IMG/VR virus record: IMGVR_UViG_3300021341_000063
Coordinates: 1 to 39,370 of that record
Strand: one strand, 5' to 3'
DNA: 39,370 nt
From: a virus
The first letter of the stretch is position 1. Each line of letters opens with the position of its first letter. Both the position numbers and the translations under genes were made by a program. Below, one piece after another: positions 23,301 to 31,085 of the stretch. The notes under the pieces were generated by a model. It was given only the letters and a program-made list of their open reading frames with translations, did not search any database and was not told the origin of the DNA.

Positions 23301-25095
23301 TGAAATCTGTATCGGGGTACGGGGCATCGCCTGACTGCGCCGCCAGCGGCTTGCCCGAGCTGTCCTTCGGCGCGTCGTCGAACCGCCGCCTGAAGGCATC
23401 CGTGAACCGCAGCCCGACATATTGCGATATGCTGGCCTTACCCTTGGCGAACTGCTTTCCCGTCTCAGGATGCCGCCATGCGCGCGCCTTGGCCGATAGC
23501 TGGCGGGAGAACGTCGTCGGCTTCCACGGGCTCATTCCCCGCTCCATCATGTGCAGCGTGAAGGCATCTCCGAGGACCTTGGAGGTGATCACGTCTCCCG
23601 GATCTCCGGTGATGACGCAGCAGGCGGTGAGGAACATCCCGATCGGGTCGCTTTCGTCGCGATACTCTCGGGTGGCCTCTGTCACCGCCGCCGGCGGCGC
23701 GAGCCCGCCCTCCAGCACCTCCATCAGCCCCTCGATCAGCCAGTTCAGAATGCCGGCCCGCTCCGCGAACAGCTTGTCGACCAGCTCCGGGTCGCGCTCC
23801 GCCTCGGGGATCTGCACGTCGAAGGGCACCAGCAGAACCCGCCGCCAGATACCGTCGTCGGTCCCGCGTATCTCGGGCTTGTGGTTGCCGGACATGGTCA
23901 GCTTGAAGATCGGCCGCACCTCGACAAAGTCGGAGTGCAGGGCACGCACCTGCAATGGCTCGCCGCCGGTCAGTTCCTTGATCAGCCCCTCCTGCAGGCG
24001 CTGGCCTTCGTCCGGCTCCGAGGTGCGCACCATCCGCGCGCCCATCAGCGGGATCAGGTCCGGCGTGGCATCGCCGCCGCCGCGCCGGTTCGAACCGGTC
24101 AGGCTTTCGATCCGCGCGGTCGCGGCATAGCCGCCCATGATCCTGGCAATGGTGTCGACCAGCACGGATTTGCCGTTGGCGCCGGCGCCGTACAGGAACA
24201 CCAGCCGCTGCATCGGCAGGCCGGACATGCTGAGGCCGAACCACCGTTTCAGGAACTCGCGGATCTCGCGGTCCGGCTGGATCCGCTCCAGGAACGCGTC
24301 GAAGGCGTCGTGGCCGGCATCCGGATCGTATCCGGCGCCCATGATCTTGGTCAGGCGCTGCTCGCGCCGGTGGGGTTCCGGGGCGATGTCGCAGACCCGG
24401 CCGCCGCCGTCGGCGCTGGCATCCGTCACCGCGAAGCGCAACACGTGCGACTCCGTGTTGACCACCAGCGGTTCGGCGTCGAGATCGTCAAAGGCGACGG
24501 CCAGCTCGACCCCTGCCTCCTTCATCGCGTTGTCGATGCGGGCGGAATTGCCCGTGGTATTGGCAAAGCTGCGGTGGCGCGAGCGGCGGTCCCTGAGCCG
24601 TTTTTCGACTTCCGAAATCGCGTCGGACCGCTGCTGCAGGCCCGCAACCTCCCGGGCCTGCTCCTCCGACCTGTCCCCCTTGGGGATCGCCAGCAGCTCC
24701 CGCAACCTGCTGGACACGTCCGCCCGGTCGGCCATCGCCGCCTGCTCCGCTTGCGTCATCGGCAGGTGCGGGATCTCGCGCAGGATGAGGTCTGACAGGC
24801 GCTGCGCCTGCCGGCGCACGGCAAGCTGATCTTCGTCCTTGCGCCAATGCGACCCGGACCATGCGAACCACCCGACCCGCGGAACCGACATCACGTCGTC
24901 CCCGAAGTGGGTGACGAACCGCTGGCCGTTGCCGTGGTCGTTGAGCGGCTGCTGCGCGGCCCGGCACAGCCGCTCCACCATGTCCTCCGGAGCGTCGGAC
25001 GGCGGCCCGCCCGGCTGTTCCGGAGAATGGTCCGGCGGCCCGTCCGCGGTCACCGGGTCCAGCCCGGCAAAGGGGTCGTCGTCGTACTCGCTCAT
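23290..25095 (-). CDS. D5/P4-type superfamily 3 replicative helicase
   Basis: A 601-aa protein. The N-terminal half has a D5_N-like region (about 210-290) and a charged helical segment, then an SF3 ATPase with Walker A FLYGAGANGKS (residues 300-310), Walker B-like acidic strand (ARMVRTSEPDEG), and motif C-like MSGNHKPEIRG. A winged-helix C-terminal part follows. It should open the origin and drive unwinding. I see no TOPRIM or AEP primase motif in its N-terminus, so it may be helicase only. It begins with an overlap with the upstream gene and ends in an iteron-like repeat. Confidence 0.88.
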   Translation of the reverse strand: MSEYDDDPFAGLDPVTADGPPDHSPEQPGGPPSDAPEDMVERLCRAAQQPLNDHGNGQRFVTHFGDDVMSVPRVGWFAWSGSHWRKDEDQLAVRRQAQRLSDLILREIPHLPMTQAEQAAMADRADVSSRLRELLAIPKGDRSEEQAREVAGLQQRSDAISEVEKRLRDRRSRHRSFANTTGNSARIDNAMKEAGVELAVAFDDLDAEPLVVNTESHVLRFAVTDASADGGGRVCDIAPEPHRREQRLTKIMGAGYDPDAGHDAFDAFLERIQPDREIREFLKRWFGLSMSGLPMQRLVFLYGAGANGKSVLVDTIARIMGGYAATARIESLTGSNRRGGGDATPDLIPLMGARMVRTSEPDEGQRLQEGLIKELTGGEPLQVRALHSDFVEVRPIFKLTMSGNHKPEIRGTDDGIWRRVLLVPFDVQIPEAERDPELVDKLFAERAGILNWLIEGLMEVLEGGLAPPAAVTEATREYRDESDPIGMFLTACCVITGDPGDVITSKVLGDAFTLHMMERGMSPWKPTTFSRQLSAKARAWRHPETGKQFAKGKASISQYVGLRFTDAFRRRFDDAPKDSSGKPLAAQSGDAPYPDTDFTGG

Positions 25096-25538
25096 GCCGC
25101 GCTCCGGAACCGCCCAGACGGGTCGACCTTGGCCAGGAACCTGCGGCGGTCGCCGTCGTCCATGCTCTCCCAGAGCGCCACCAGGATGCGCTTGCGCGCT
25201 GCGGCGGCGAAATGCGTGGTCTCCATCCGCCGCAGACCGGCGCCGACGTAGGCCTCCAGCTCGCGCGGGGTGGCGATATCAGCCCAGAAGTCCGCGTCTT
25301 CCCGCAGCGCTCCGAATCCGGCCTGGTCCGGCATGCCGCCGCCTACCTCCTCCAGCCATTTGCACAGCAGCGCCGCCACCGGCCCGGCCTCCTCCCGGCT
25401 GACCGACATCAGCAGCGCGGCCATGTGGCCCAGCAGCGCATCGAGCTGCGCTTCGGCGGAAAACCGATCGAGGCCTGCGCGCAGTGCCGCGGCCTCCTGC
25501 TCCATCGTTTCCTGTGTCGCATCGCTCAATCTGGTCAC
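25092..25538 (-). CDS. Hypothetical protein upstream of helicase
   Basis: A 148-aa mostly helical acidic protein. It starts at GTG 25538 in a GTGA overlap with the previous gene and ends overlapping the helicase start, so it is coupled to replication genes. It contains LGHMAALLMSVSREEAGPVA and ADFWADIATPRELEAYV. No family recognised. A role in replication (for example helicase loading) is only a guess from context. Confidence 0.65.
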   Translation of the reverse strand: MTRLSDATQETMEQEAAALRAGLDRFSAEAQLDALLGHMAALLMSVSREEAGPVAALLCKWLEEVGGGMPDQAGFGALREDADFWADIATPRELEAYVGAGLRRMETTHFAAAARKRILVALWESMDDGDRRRFLAKVDPSGRFRSAA

Positions 25539-25759
25539 AGCTGCACCCCCAACTCCCGTGCGCGTGCGGCCAGCGCCGCCCGCTCTCCATCGAAATCCGG
25601 GCGCGGATCGTAGCGCCGCGCCATTTTCCAGCCGCGCAGCTCCTCCTGCGTCAGCCCGGCGATCAGCCGCAGCTTGGCCTCGCGCATGGCCGCCGACATC
25701 ACGCGGAGCGCCGGCGCGCCGACCGGCTGAAACCCCTTCGGTACCGGACGGACGCTCAT
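25535..25759 (-). CDS. Small hypothetical protein
   Basis: A 74-aa basic protein (MSVRPVPKGFQPVGAPALRV, then EAKLRLIAGLTQEELRGWKM) with ATGA/GTGA overlaps on both sides. The short helical segment could bind nucleic acid. Function unknown; translation supported by coupling to neighbours. Confidence 0.6.
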   Translation of the reverse strand: MSVRPVPKGFQPVGAPALRVMSAAMREAKLRLIAGLTQEELRGWKMARRYDPRPDFDGERAALAARARELGVQL

Positions 25760-26349
25760 GACGTGCTCCGGTCCTTGCAGGGGACTTCCGACAGGTCATC
25801 AAACCCATCCGCGCAATAGCGCGCCAGGCGCGACAGGGCCGCCCGGGTGGCCCTGTCCTGCACATCGCAGATCGATGCCAGCACGACCAAGTATGGCGAC
25901 AGGCCGTTGGCCTCCGCTCTCTCGGCATGCGTTGACGGCGCACCGCCCCCGCGCGCCGTGACCTCTCCCGTGTCGTCGTCCACGATGGTGCAGCGGCGCT
26001 CTACGACACCCGGCACGGTTAAGACCGCACGCGGCGCGTTCGGATCGTCGAGCGGCGGATCTGCGGCGGGCGGAGGGTCGTCCGGCAGATCCACCCGCCC
26101 CTCGTACTGCCCGGTGTGGTCGTCCACCGCCTCGCCCTCCGGCGCGGCCGTTTGCGGCGGGTCGATCTTCTGGTGCGGGGCGAAGGCGAGCGACAGGTAT
26201 CCGCTGTCCTCGACACCCGACACCACGTCGAACCCCAGCGCCTCGATCTGCGCGACGGCGTACTCAAAAATGTGAACCGCCTGTTCGCGCGCCTTGGTCT
26301 GCGCCCTCTCCCGGGCGTGGCGCGCCCGGATGTCCGCTATCGTCGTCAC
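25756..26349 (-). CDS. Hypothetical protein of the replication operon
   Basis: A 197-aa protein with a basic N-terminal helix (TIADIRARHARERAQTKARE), a middle Asp/Pro-rich linker and a C-terminal helical part (DVQDRATRAALSRLARYCAD). Start is GTG 26349 with GGAGG upstream, overlapping the methyltransferase stop by GTGA. Function not recognised; the order helix, disordered linker, helix is visible. Confidence 0.65.
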   Translation of the reverse strand: MTTIADIRARHARERAQTKAREQAVHIFEYAVAQIEALGFDVVSGVEDSGYLSLAFAPHQKIDPPQTAAPEGEAVDDHTGQYEGRVDLPDDPPPAADPPLDDPNAPRAVLTVPGVVERRCTIVDDDTGEVTARGGGAPSTHAERAEANGLSPYLVVLASICDVQDRATRAALSRLARYCADGFDDLSEVPCKDRSTS

Positions 26350-27113
26350 AGCAATGCCTCCTGTATTTGCGGCGCCGGCTGGATGCCGAGCGCGCCCGCC
26401 TGGGCCACCGCCTTGCGCACCCGCGCCACCGCCATGTCGAAATAGTCCGGGTTGATCTCGATCCCGATCGCGCGGCGGCCGGTCAGCACCGCCGCCACCA
26501 GCGTGGCGCCGCTGCCCGCGAAGGGGTCGAGCACCAGATCGCCCGGCCCGGTGAAGTCGAACAGGATGTTGCGCATCAGCCGCCACGGCTTTTCCGTCGG
26601 GTGGCCGCCGTGCCGGTCGCGCGGGTTGACCAGCTCGGAATAGAAGCCGCGCTTGCCGCCCCCGTTCCAGCGCGCGTATCCGGTGCCGCACCAGGCGGCG
26701 ACGAACATCTCGCCCCAGGCGGCCGGCCCCTGCCCGTTGAACTGCGGCGCGCCGTCCGGCTTGTGCCAGGCGCAGGCGCGCTTGTAGCGGATCCCCTTGG
26801 CCGGGTTGATCGCATCGGCCCAGCGGCCTACCCCCTCAGCCGTGCAGAAGGCGATCAGCCACCCCCGGCAGAGCGGCACGACCTGCGCCACGAAGTCGGT
26901 GCGGTAGGCGTCGATGCCGTCGAAATCCAGCCCGCGCAGCTCCGCTCCACCGTCAGCCCGCAGCGCGCGACCGGAGTTCTTGGCGTCGTGCAACGACTGC
27001 TCATAGGGCGGGTCGCAGATCACCTGATCGACGGGGTCGAGGTCCGCCAGAACAGCGCGGCAATCGCTGCGGATCAGCCGCACCGGCCCGATGGTGATGT
27101 CGGCGGCGGTCAT
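26346..27113 (-). CDS. Beta-class DNA methyltransferase (N6-adenine or N4-cytosine)
   Basis: A 255-aa amino-methyltransferase. The catalytic motif IV DPPY is at residues 34-37, before the SAM-binding motif I DPFAGSGAT at 196-204; that order defines the beta class. HPTEKP (171-176) is the usual lead-in to motif X/I. It lacks a nuclease partner, so it is an orphan enzyme that could protect phage DNA from host restriction or mark regulatory sites. The ATG at 27113 follows GCGGGGA. Two intrinsic-terminator-like hairpins precede it. Confidence 0.92.
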   Translation of the reverse strand: MTAADITIGPVRLIRSDCRAVLADLDPVDQVICDPPYEQSLHDAKNSGRALRADGGAELRGLDFDGIDAYRTDFVAQVVPLCRGWLIAFCTAEGVGRWADAINPAKGIRYKRACAWHKPDGAPQFNGQGPAAWGEMFVAAWCGTGYARWNGGGKRGFYSELVNPRDRHGGHPTEKPWRLMRNILFDFTGPGDLVLDPFAGSGATLVAAVLTGRRAIGIEINPDYFDMAVARVRKAVAQAGALGIQPAPQIQEALL

Positions 27114-27125
27114 GCCATTCCCCGC

Positions 27126-27158
27126 AAAAAGCCCCCGGCGGCCGGAGCGCGCCGGGGG
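27126..27158 (-). terminator. Intrinsic terminator-like hairpin just before the methyltransferase
   Basis: On the minus strand a perfect 9-bp stem (CCCCCGGCG with CGCCGGGGG, 9-nt loop) is followed by C and TTTTT, ending 13 bases before the ATG at 27113. It would stop leftward transcripts from cro and related genes unless antitermination or a local promoter intervenes. Confidence 0.75.
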
Positions 27159-27207
27159 AAGTCCAACAGGGAGGTAGGGTGGATCACCCGCCGCCCGCGG
27201 GGTCTGG

Positions 27208-27245
27208 AAAAACGGCCGGCGCCAACAGCGGGCACCCCGCCGGCC
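27208..27245 (-). terminator. Second intrinsic terminator-like hairpin in tandem
   Basis: On the minus strand GGCCGGCG pairs perfectly with CGCCGGCC across a 16-nt loop and is followed by G and TTTTT. It lies about 70 bases after the stop of the 27313-27621 gene, and a second terminator follows at 27158-27126. Together they form a strong barrier between immediate- and delayed-early genes. Confidence 0.72.
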
Positions 27246-27312
27246 TTGGGTGAGCTCGGTCGGAAATGCGCCCCCAGAACGCATACCGATCCCGCTGAGG
27301 TTTCGTGAATGG

Positions 27313-27621
27313 TCATACCGGAACCTCCTCAAGAGGCTGCGGATTTTCGGCGATCCGGCGCAGGCGATCGACAGCTTCGCAGCTGCTGCGCGGCTTGCGG
27401 ATGCGGTAGTGCGTGATCTTCCCGCATACCCAAAGACGGCCCCAGAAAAGCACGGGCTGTCCGAAATTCCCATGCCACCACGACGGGTGGTCTACCATCG
27501 GATTCACAGCCTCCTCCGAAGTACCATCGGACCGAACGTGACGGACCTTTGCGACCTCGCCAGCCTTCAGAGGACATCCACGCCCGTCATGCTCGATCCA
27601 CGGCCCCCAATCCTCGCTCAT
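27313..27621 (-). CDS. Small conserved-looking phage protein
   Basis: A 102-aa protein starting MSEDWGPWIEHDGRGCPLKA, a pattern seen in short phage proteins of unknown role, with several Trp residues and an Arg-rich C-terminal helix (ITHYRIRKPRSSCEAVDRLR). The ATG at 27621 overlaps the upstream stop (ATGA) and has GGAGG 5 bases upstream, so it is preferred over GTG 27633. It is the last gene before the tandem terminators. Confidence 0.72.
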   Translation of the reverse strand: MSEDWGPWIEHDGRGCPLKAGEVAKVRHVRSDGTSEEAVNPMVDHPSWWHGNFGQPVLFWGRLWVCGKITHYRIRKPRSSCEAVDRLRRIAENPQPLEEVPV

Positions 27622-27962
27622 CGCATCCTCCACCAGATCTGCGCCGCCACGAACGCGGCCAGCATCGCCGCCTGGACGCCGACCAGCCGCCAGGCAAACC
27701 GGCGGTCCCGCCGTGCGGCGGCGCGCTTTTCCGCCGCATCGGCATTCAACGCCTGCGCCGCCAGCCGCTCTCCCCGGGCCTTGATGGCCGCCTTGATCGT
27801 CGCGTCCTGACTGGCGGCGACGACCTGCGCCTCGGCCTGAACCTCATTGGCCCGGTCCAGCGCTGTTGCGATGTCCCGCAAAGCCTGCGGCGTCAGATGG
27901 ATCAGCTGACCAGCATCCGCGAGGGTGAACAGTTGTCTGGAGACTGCGCCGAGATCGCTCAT
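27618..27962 (-). CDS. Small protein with C-terminal membrane anchor
   Basis: A 114-aa protein. An N-terminal helical region (LFTLADAGQLIHLTPQALRD) leads to a charged coiled-coil-like stretch and a C-terminal transmembrane segment (about residues 91-110, RLVGVQAAMLAAFVAAQIWW). Tail-anchored topology in an early operon; function unknown. ATGA overlaps on both sides. Confidence 0.65.
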   Translation of the reverse strand: MSDLGAVSRQLFTLADAGQLIHLTPQALRDIATALDRANEVQAEAQVVAASQDATIKAAIKARGERLAAQALNADAAEKRAAARRDRRFAWRLVGVQAAMLAAFVAAQIWWRMR

Positions 27963-28384
27963 GCCCGCACCTCGCGCCAGAGCGGCAGAAGGCGCTGCAG
28001 CGGCAGCCCGTCCTCTGGCCGCGCCAGCGCGCTCAGGTCGGCATAGCTTTCGGCCCGCACCAGCCCCACGGCCAGCGCCGAGGCGTCCCGCGCCGCGATC
28101 CCGCGATCGACCAGCCGCCCGACCAGCGCCGTGGCGCGCGCCGCCTCCGCATGCTGCGCGGCGGCCTGCTCTGCCCGCGCCGCATCCTCGGCAGAGGGCA
28201 CCACGAGCCGACGCTTGGCCGGTTGCGCCCGCTCCCGCTTGGGAAACCCGTACCGCTTCGCGGCCTCGTAGACCGAGGTCGCATGCGCGACGTCGTAGTG
28301 CGCCGCGATCAGGTCGGCCGAGACGCCGCCGTCCCACATCGCGCGGAACGCGTCGTCGTTTGGAATCCGGGCGCGCGGGGCCAT
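27959..28384 (-). CDS. HTH-containing early protein
   Basis: A 141-aa protein. The N-terminus (about residues 11-45, AFRAMWDGGVSADLIAAHYD, then a Y.AAKRYGFP stretch) looks like a resolvase/GcrA-type helix-turn-helix for DNA binding. A charged coiled coil and a Leu-rich C-terminus follow. It might regulate early genes or guide replication proteins. It starts with ATGA overlap at 28384. Confidence 0.6.
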   Translation of the reverse strand: MAPRARIPNDDAFRAMWDGGVSADLIAAHYDVAHATSVYEAAKRYGFPKRERAQPAKRRLVVPSAEDAARAEQAAAQHAEAARATALVGRLVDRGIAARDASALAVGLVRAESYADLSALARPEDGLPLQRLLPLWREVRA

Positions 28385-28857
28385 CACGCGCCCTCCGCGA
28401 TGTCGGTCAGGCGGGCGCGCAGGCGCAGCGCGGCGGCGATCACGTCGTCGACCTCCGCCACCTGTTTCAGCGCCTCCTGCGGGGTATAGGCGTTGGGGTC
28501 GTCCGACCCCGCGGAATGCGCCGCCGCATGGGCCGCCATCACCTCCGCGAACTCGCCCGTGAGCGTGGCCATATCGGCGCCGGCGTTGCCGCCCGCGACC
28601 ACGGGCAGGAACACGCCCCCGGCCAGTACCGCGAAATGCTGCGCCGCGACCGCGGCGGCCTCCGGGTGCATCCGGCACAGCCGGTCGACATGGTTCAGGC
28701 CGATCCCGCCCGGCCGCGCCTCGTTCAGCTCCATCCCGTAGGAGATGGTGGAGATCGAAACCCCGGCATCCGCCGCGGCGTTCTCGACCCCGCCGAGCGC
28801 ATTGCAGATCCGCCGGAACATGTCCTGGACCGAGCCGGGGCGTGTCGCGCGTGTCAT
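28384..28857 (-). CDS. CII-like phage regulatory protein
   Basis: A 157-aa protein whose first 80 residues follow the phage CII/regulatory pattern: a helix (DMFRRICNALGGVENAAADA), then G.S.STIS..., a ligand-like acidic stretch, and H.DRLCRMHPEAAAVAAQHF, ending with GGVFLPV. It is likely a DNA-binding activator of lysogeny or replication. ATG 28857 has GGGAGG upstream. It follows cro, the place where lambdoid phages keep cII. Family identity is tentative. Confidence 0.6.
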   Translation of the reverse strand: MTRATRPGSVQDMFRRICNALGGVENAAADAGVSISTISYGMELNEARPGGIGLNHVDRLCRMHPEAAAVAAQHFAVLAGGVFLPVVAGGNAGADMATLTGEFAEVMAAHAAAHSAGSDDPNAYTPQEALKQVAEVDDVIAAALRLRARLTDIAEGA

Positions 28858-28942
28858 GTGAAAATCCTCCCGTCCATTTCGCTGGAGCCCGTGGCAGGGC
28901 GGCAGCACAACTGCCGGCATGGGATATGCACGGCGATATCGG

Positions 28943-29230
28943 TCATTCGGCAGCCTCGGTCCGGGGGGCGTCCGGCGGTGCGGAAGCGGAGGCGTCCGTA
29001 TCGGAGGCGACATCGGGGCGAAAGAAATGCTCCGGTCGCAGATCGATGCCGCGCTCCCTGGCCCCGTCCAGCAGAACCTGCTGCATGTCGGACGGGATCA
29101 GGCCGCCGGTGCCGCCCTTGTCCTTCGCATAGGTCCAGCGTCGGACGCGGGTCTCATGCCGTCCGGTCATTTCGGCGACGGCGTGGTATCCGCCGCAAAT
29201 CTCGATAACTTTATGGGCTGGCGTAAGCAT
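28943..29230 (-). CDS. Cro-like repressor
   Basis: A 95-aa small DNA-binding protein with VIEICGGYHAVAEMTGRHET (helix-turn-helix, about residues 8-28) followed by RVRRWTYAKDKGGTGGLIPS and a disordered acidic tail. It is divergent from the CI-like gene and is the first leftward gene. Its ATG is only about 9 bases past the -10, with no ribosome site, so it may be translated from a leaderless mRNA. Role: switching off repressor synthesis and early genes after induction (inferred). Confidence 0.78.
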   Translation of the reverse strand: MLTPAHKVIEICGGYHAVAEMTGRHETRVRRWTYAKDKGGTGGLIPSDMQQVLLDGARERGIDLRPEHFFRPDVASDTDASASAPPDAPRTEAAE

Positions 29231-29231
29231 G

Positions 29232-29306
29232 GTTGCGATGATTGCGATAATCGCAATCTCAAGTCAAGCACAGAGTTGCGATATTCGCGCTATTCGCCGC
29301 TGCGAA
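29232..29306. promoter_or_regulatory. CI/Cro operator cluster with leftward promoter
   Basis: A perfect 19-bp palindrome GATTGCGAT-A-ATCGCAATC (29240-29258) is the best operator. Overlapping and degenerate copies lie at 29232-29248 and 29275-29291, and a TTCGC/GCGAA pair at 29293-29306. On the minus strand TTGACT (29267-29262), a 17-base spacer and CAATCA (29244-29239) form the cro promoter, with the operator inside it. Sites recur upstream of the rightward operon. Confidence 0.75.
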
Positions 29307-29325
29307 AAGTCGTATTCACCACAAG

Positions 29326-29889
29326 ATGGATGTGATCGACGGTAACTGGATCAAGGCGCGCCTCCCCAAGGGTGAGCATGGCGCCAAGGCGGCTCTGGCC
29401 GAGGCCATGGGCATTTCGCGCGACAAGCTGAGCAAGATCCTGAACGGACAGCGGCAGGTGCAGCCGAGTGAAATTCCCGGTGTTCTGAGCTATTTCGCCC
29501 CCTCGGCGGCTGAGGGCAGCCTTGCGCCAGGGTTCTCCGAATCCAGCGTCGAGGCGTTTACCCCGAAGGTCGCCACGCTGGCCGAGACGGCCCTGCGCCT
29601 CAGCCAGAAGGCCGGCACGCATCCGACGATCTACCGGGCGCGGCGTGACGTCACGTCCGCTCACGTCCGGCGTGGCGATCTGCTGGTCGTCGATCTCAAC
29701 GGCCAGCCTGCACCCGGCGATCTGGTGGTCTGTACCATCGCCGACCCGGACACAGACGTTGCCGGCACCCACCTGCGCCGCTGGTTCCCGCCGTGGCTGA
29801 TCGACGAGGCCGACGGCGTGCAGGCCGGAACCGACGATGGAAGCGCGGCAATCCTCGGCAATGTCCTGACGGTAGTGCGCGAAGCGTGA
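29326..29889 (+). CDS. CI-like lysogeny repressor
   Basis: A 187-aa repressor. Residues 17-42 form a helix-turn-helix (GAKAALAEAMGISRDKLSKI), and the C-terminal half resembles the LexA/CI dimerisation fold (RRGDLLVVDLNGQPAPGDLV). At the site of the catalytic Ser in the S24 motif (GDSM) the sequence reads DVTSA, with Val; the usual Lys position is also not clear. It therefore seems unable to self-cleave, so induction may not be SOS-driven. It is divergent from cro and lies between the two operator clusters. Confidence 0.85.
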   Translation: MDVIDGNWIKARLPKGEHGAKAALAEAMGISRDKLSKILNGQRQVQPSEIPGVLSYFAPSAAEGSLAPGFSESSVEAFTPKVATLAETALRLSQKAGTHPTIYRARRDVTSAHVRRGDLLVVDLNGQPAPGDLVVCTIADPDTDVAGTHLRRWFPPWLIDEADGVQAGTDDGSAAILGNVLTVVREA

Positions 29890-29936
29890 GCCGGGCTACC
29901 CAGCGCTGAACCACAGGCTCCAGCGGGCTCCGCGTC

Positions 29937-30347
29937 TCACGACGGGATGCCGCCCTTGTCGATCACGCCCTTCGCCAGCCCGGCATTCGGGTAGTAGAAG
30001 CCGTCGACGCTGACCCCGTCGCCCTCGCGCAGAATCCGCTTGCCGCGATAGACCTCGACCAGATCGCCGTCCGCATCCGCCCCGGCGCCCGAGATGCTGT
30101 TGCCCCGCGCCATCAGCCGCAGCATCTCGCCGGTGTTCTCCGCCGTGGTGATCTGCGCGAGGCCGAGCTGGGCAATCGCCATGATAACCATGCCTATGGC
30201 AATGATCACGATACACGACACCAACTCCGCCACCATGAAATTACGGGACAACACGTTCAACGCCACGTAGCCGCCAATCAGGATCAGGACGACCCCGCAG
30301 ACATTGAAGAAACTCAGGACGCCACGCGCCATGTGGAATTTCTGCAT
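29937..30347 (-). CDS. Membrane protein beside the repressor; candidate superinfection exclusion
   Basis: A 136-aa protein with two N-terminal transmembrane segments (about residues 12-33 and 40-60) and a soluble C-terminal domain (RGNSISGAGADADGDLVEVY, then RGKRILREGDGV). It is convergent with the repressor gene. Genes in this slot are often expressed in lysogens and alter the host envelope. No family is recognised. An imperfect hairpin (29885-29941) separates it from the repressor. Confidence 0.6.
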   Translation of the reverse strand: MQKFHMARGVLSFFNVCGVVLILIGGYVALNVLSRNFMVAELVSCIVIIAIGMVIMAIAQLGLAQITTAENTGEMLRLMARGNSISGAGADADGDLVEVYRGKRILREGDGVSVDGFYYPNAGLAKGVIDKGGIPS

Positions 30348-30411
30348 CGGTCTTCACCTCTCTCGCGCGATCACAGCCTGCCGTCGATCGATCTCTCCGC
30401 CCCGCTCCGCT

Positions 30412-30582
30412 TCAGGCCCCTGTGCCGGCCTTCTTGTTCTCCATCACCAGAACCGCCAGCAGCGCGAAGAATGAGAACAGCGCGCCCCAGATGAACCAGG
30501 CGACCGGATTGCGCCCGCGCGCGGACGCGGCCAGCGCCGTGATCACCGCCATCGCGACCCAGATAAATATCGTCAGACCCAT
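30412..30582 (-). CDS. Small two-helix membrane protein
   Basis: A 56-aa protein, nearly all hydrophobic (MGLTIFIWVAMAVITALAAS, then a short Arg/Asn turn, then WFIWGALFSFFALLAVLVM) and ending in KKAGTGA. ATG 30582 has GGAGGG 7 bases upstream. It precedes the other membrane gene on the same strand and probably shares a transcript. Function unknown. Confidence 0.62.
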   Translation of the reverse strand: MGLTIFIWVAMAVITALAASARGRNPVAWFIWGALFSFFALLAVLVMENKKAGTGA

Positions 30583-30684
30583 TTCATCCCTCCATTGAAA
30601 TTTGCCCACCGCCACAACCCTGCGCGGAATTTCCCACCTGTCAAGCGCCCCCGCCGAATCAAGAAAGCGACACTGTAAGTACGC

Positions 30685-30748
30685 TTGATTGCGATTTCCG
30701 CAATTTTATCCCTTGACACGCTGTTGCGATTTCCGCAATCTTCGCAAC
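30685..30748. promoter_or_regulatory. Rightward early promoter with repressor operators
   Basis: Two operator copies, ATTGCGATTTCCGCAAT (30688-30704) and GTTGCGATTTCCGCAAT (30723-30739), plus a half-site TTCGCAAC (30741-30748), match the sites beside cro. TTGACA (30713-30718), 17 bases, then CAATCT (30736-30741) gives a promoter with the same layout as the cro promoter, with an operator in the spacer. It drives the 30807-38312 operon and is expected to be shut by CI. Confidence 0.75.
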
Positions 30749-30806
30749 TATCGCCCCGCCGAAGACGCCATAAGGCAGATCGCGGGACCCACCGATGGAG
30801 GACCAG

Positions 30807-31085
30807 ATGACCCCCAACACCTACACCGCCGCCCTGCGCATGGCCGGGTTTACCGCCCGGCCGATGTGGCGCACCGCCGCCTGCCTGGTCGGCGGCGACA
30901 CCGACCTGCACGGCTACCGCATCTACGACGGCAGCAACCGCATCGTGACCGACATGATCCTGCGCTGCGAGGGGCCGGCCGTGGTGCAGGCGTTCGTCGG
31001 CGCCAAGGCCTCGCCGCCGACCCCGGCGGTTTTCGCCCAGGTCATCGCCGGACTCCATCCGACCGCGAAGGAGTCCGGAGCATGA
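30807..31085 (+). CDS. First rightward early protein, hypothetical
   Basis: A 92-aa protein (MTPNTYTAALRMAGFTARPM, then GYRIYDGSNRIVTDMILRCE). The ATG at 30807 has GGAGG 5 bases upstream, so it is preferred over one at 30795. It is the first gene under the CI-controlled promoter. Not recognised; mixed alpha/beta pattern. Confidence 0.65.
   Translation: MTPNTYTAALRMAGFTARPMWRTAACLVGGDTDLHGYRIYDGSNRIVTDMILRCEGPAVVQAFVGAKASPPTPAVFAQVIAGLHPTAKESGA

Noticed and set aside
23290-25095. A combined primase-helicase
   Set aside because: The helicase motifs are clear, but I see no AEP or TOPRIM primase signature in the N-terminal half, so only helicase is claimed.
29885-29941. Bidirectional terminator between the repressor and the membrane gene
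   Set aside because: Arms CGTGAG/CTCACG and GAGCC/GGCTC can pair but the stems are imperfect and no T-run follows on either strand.
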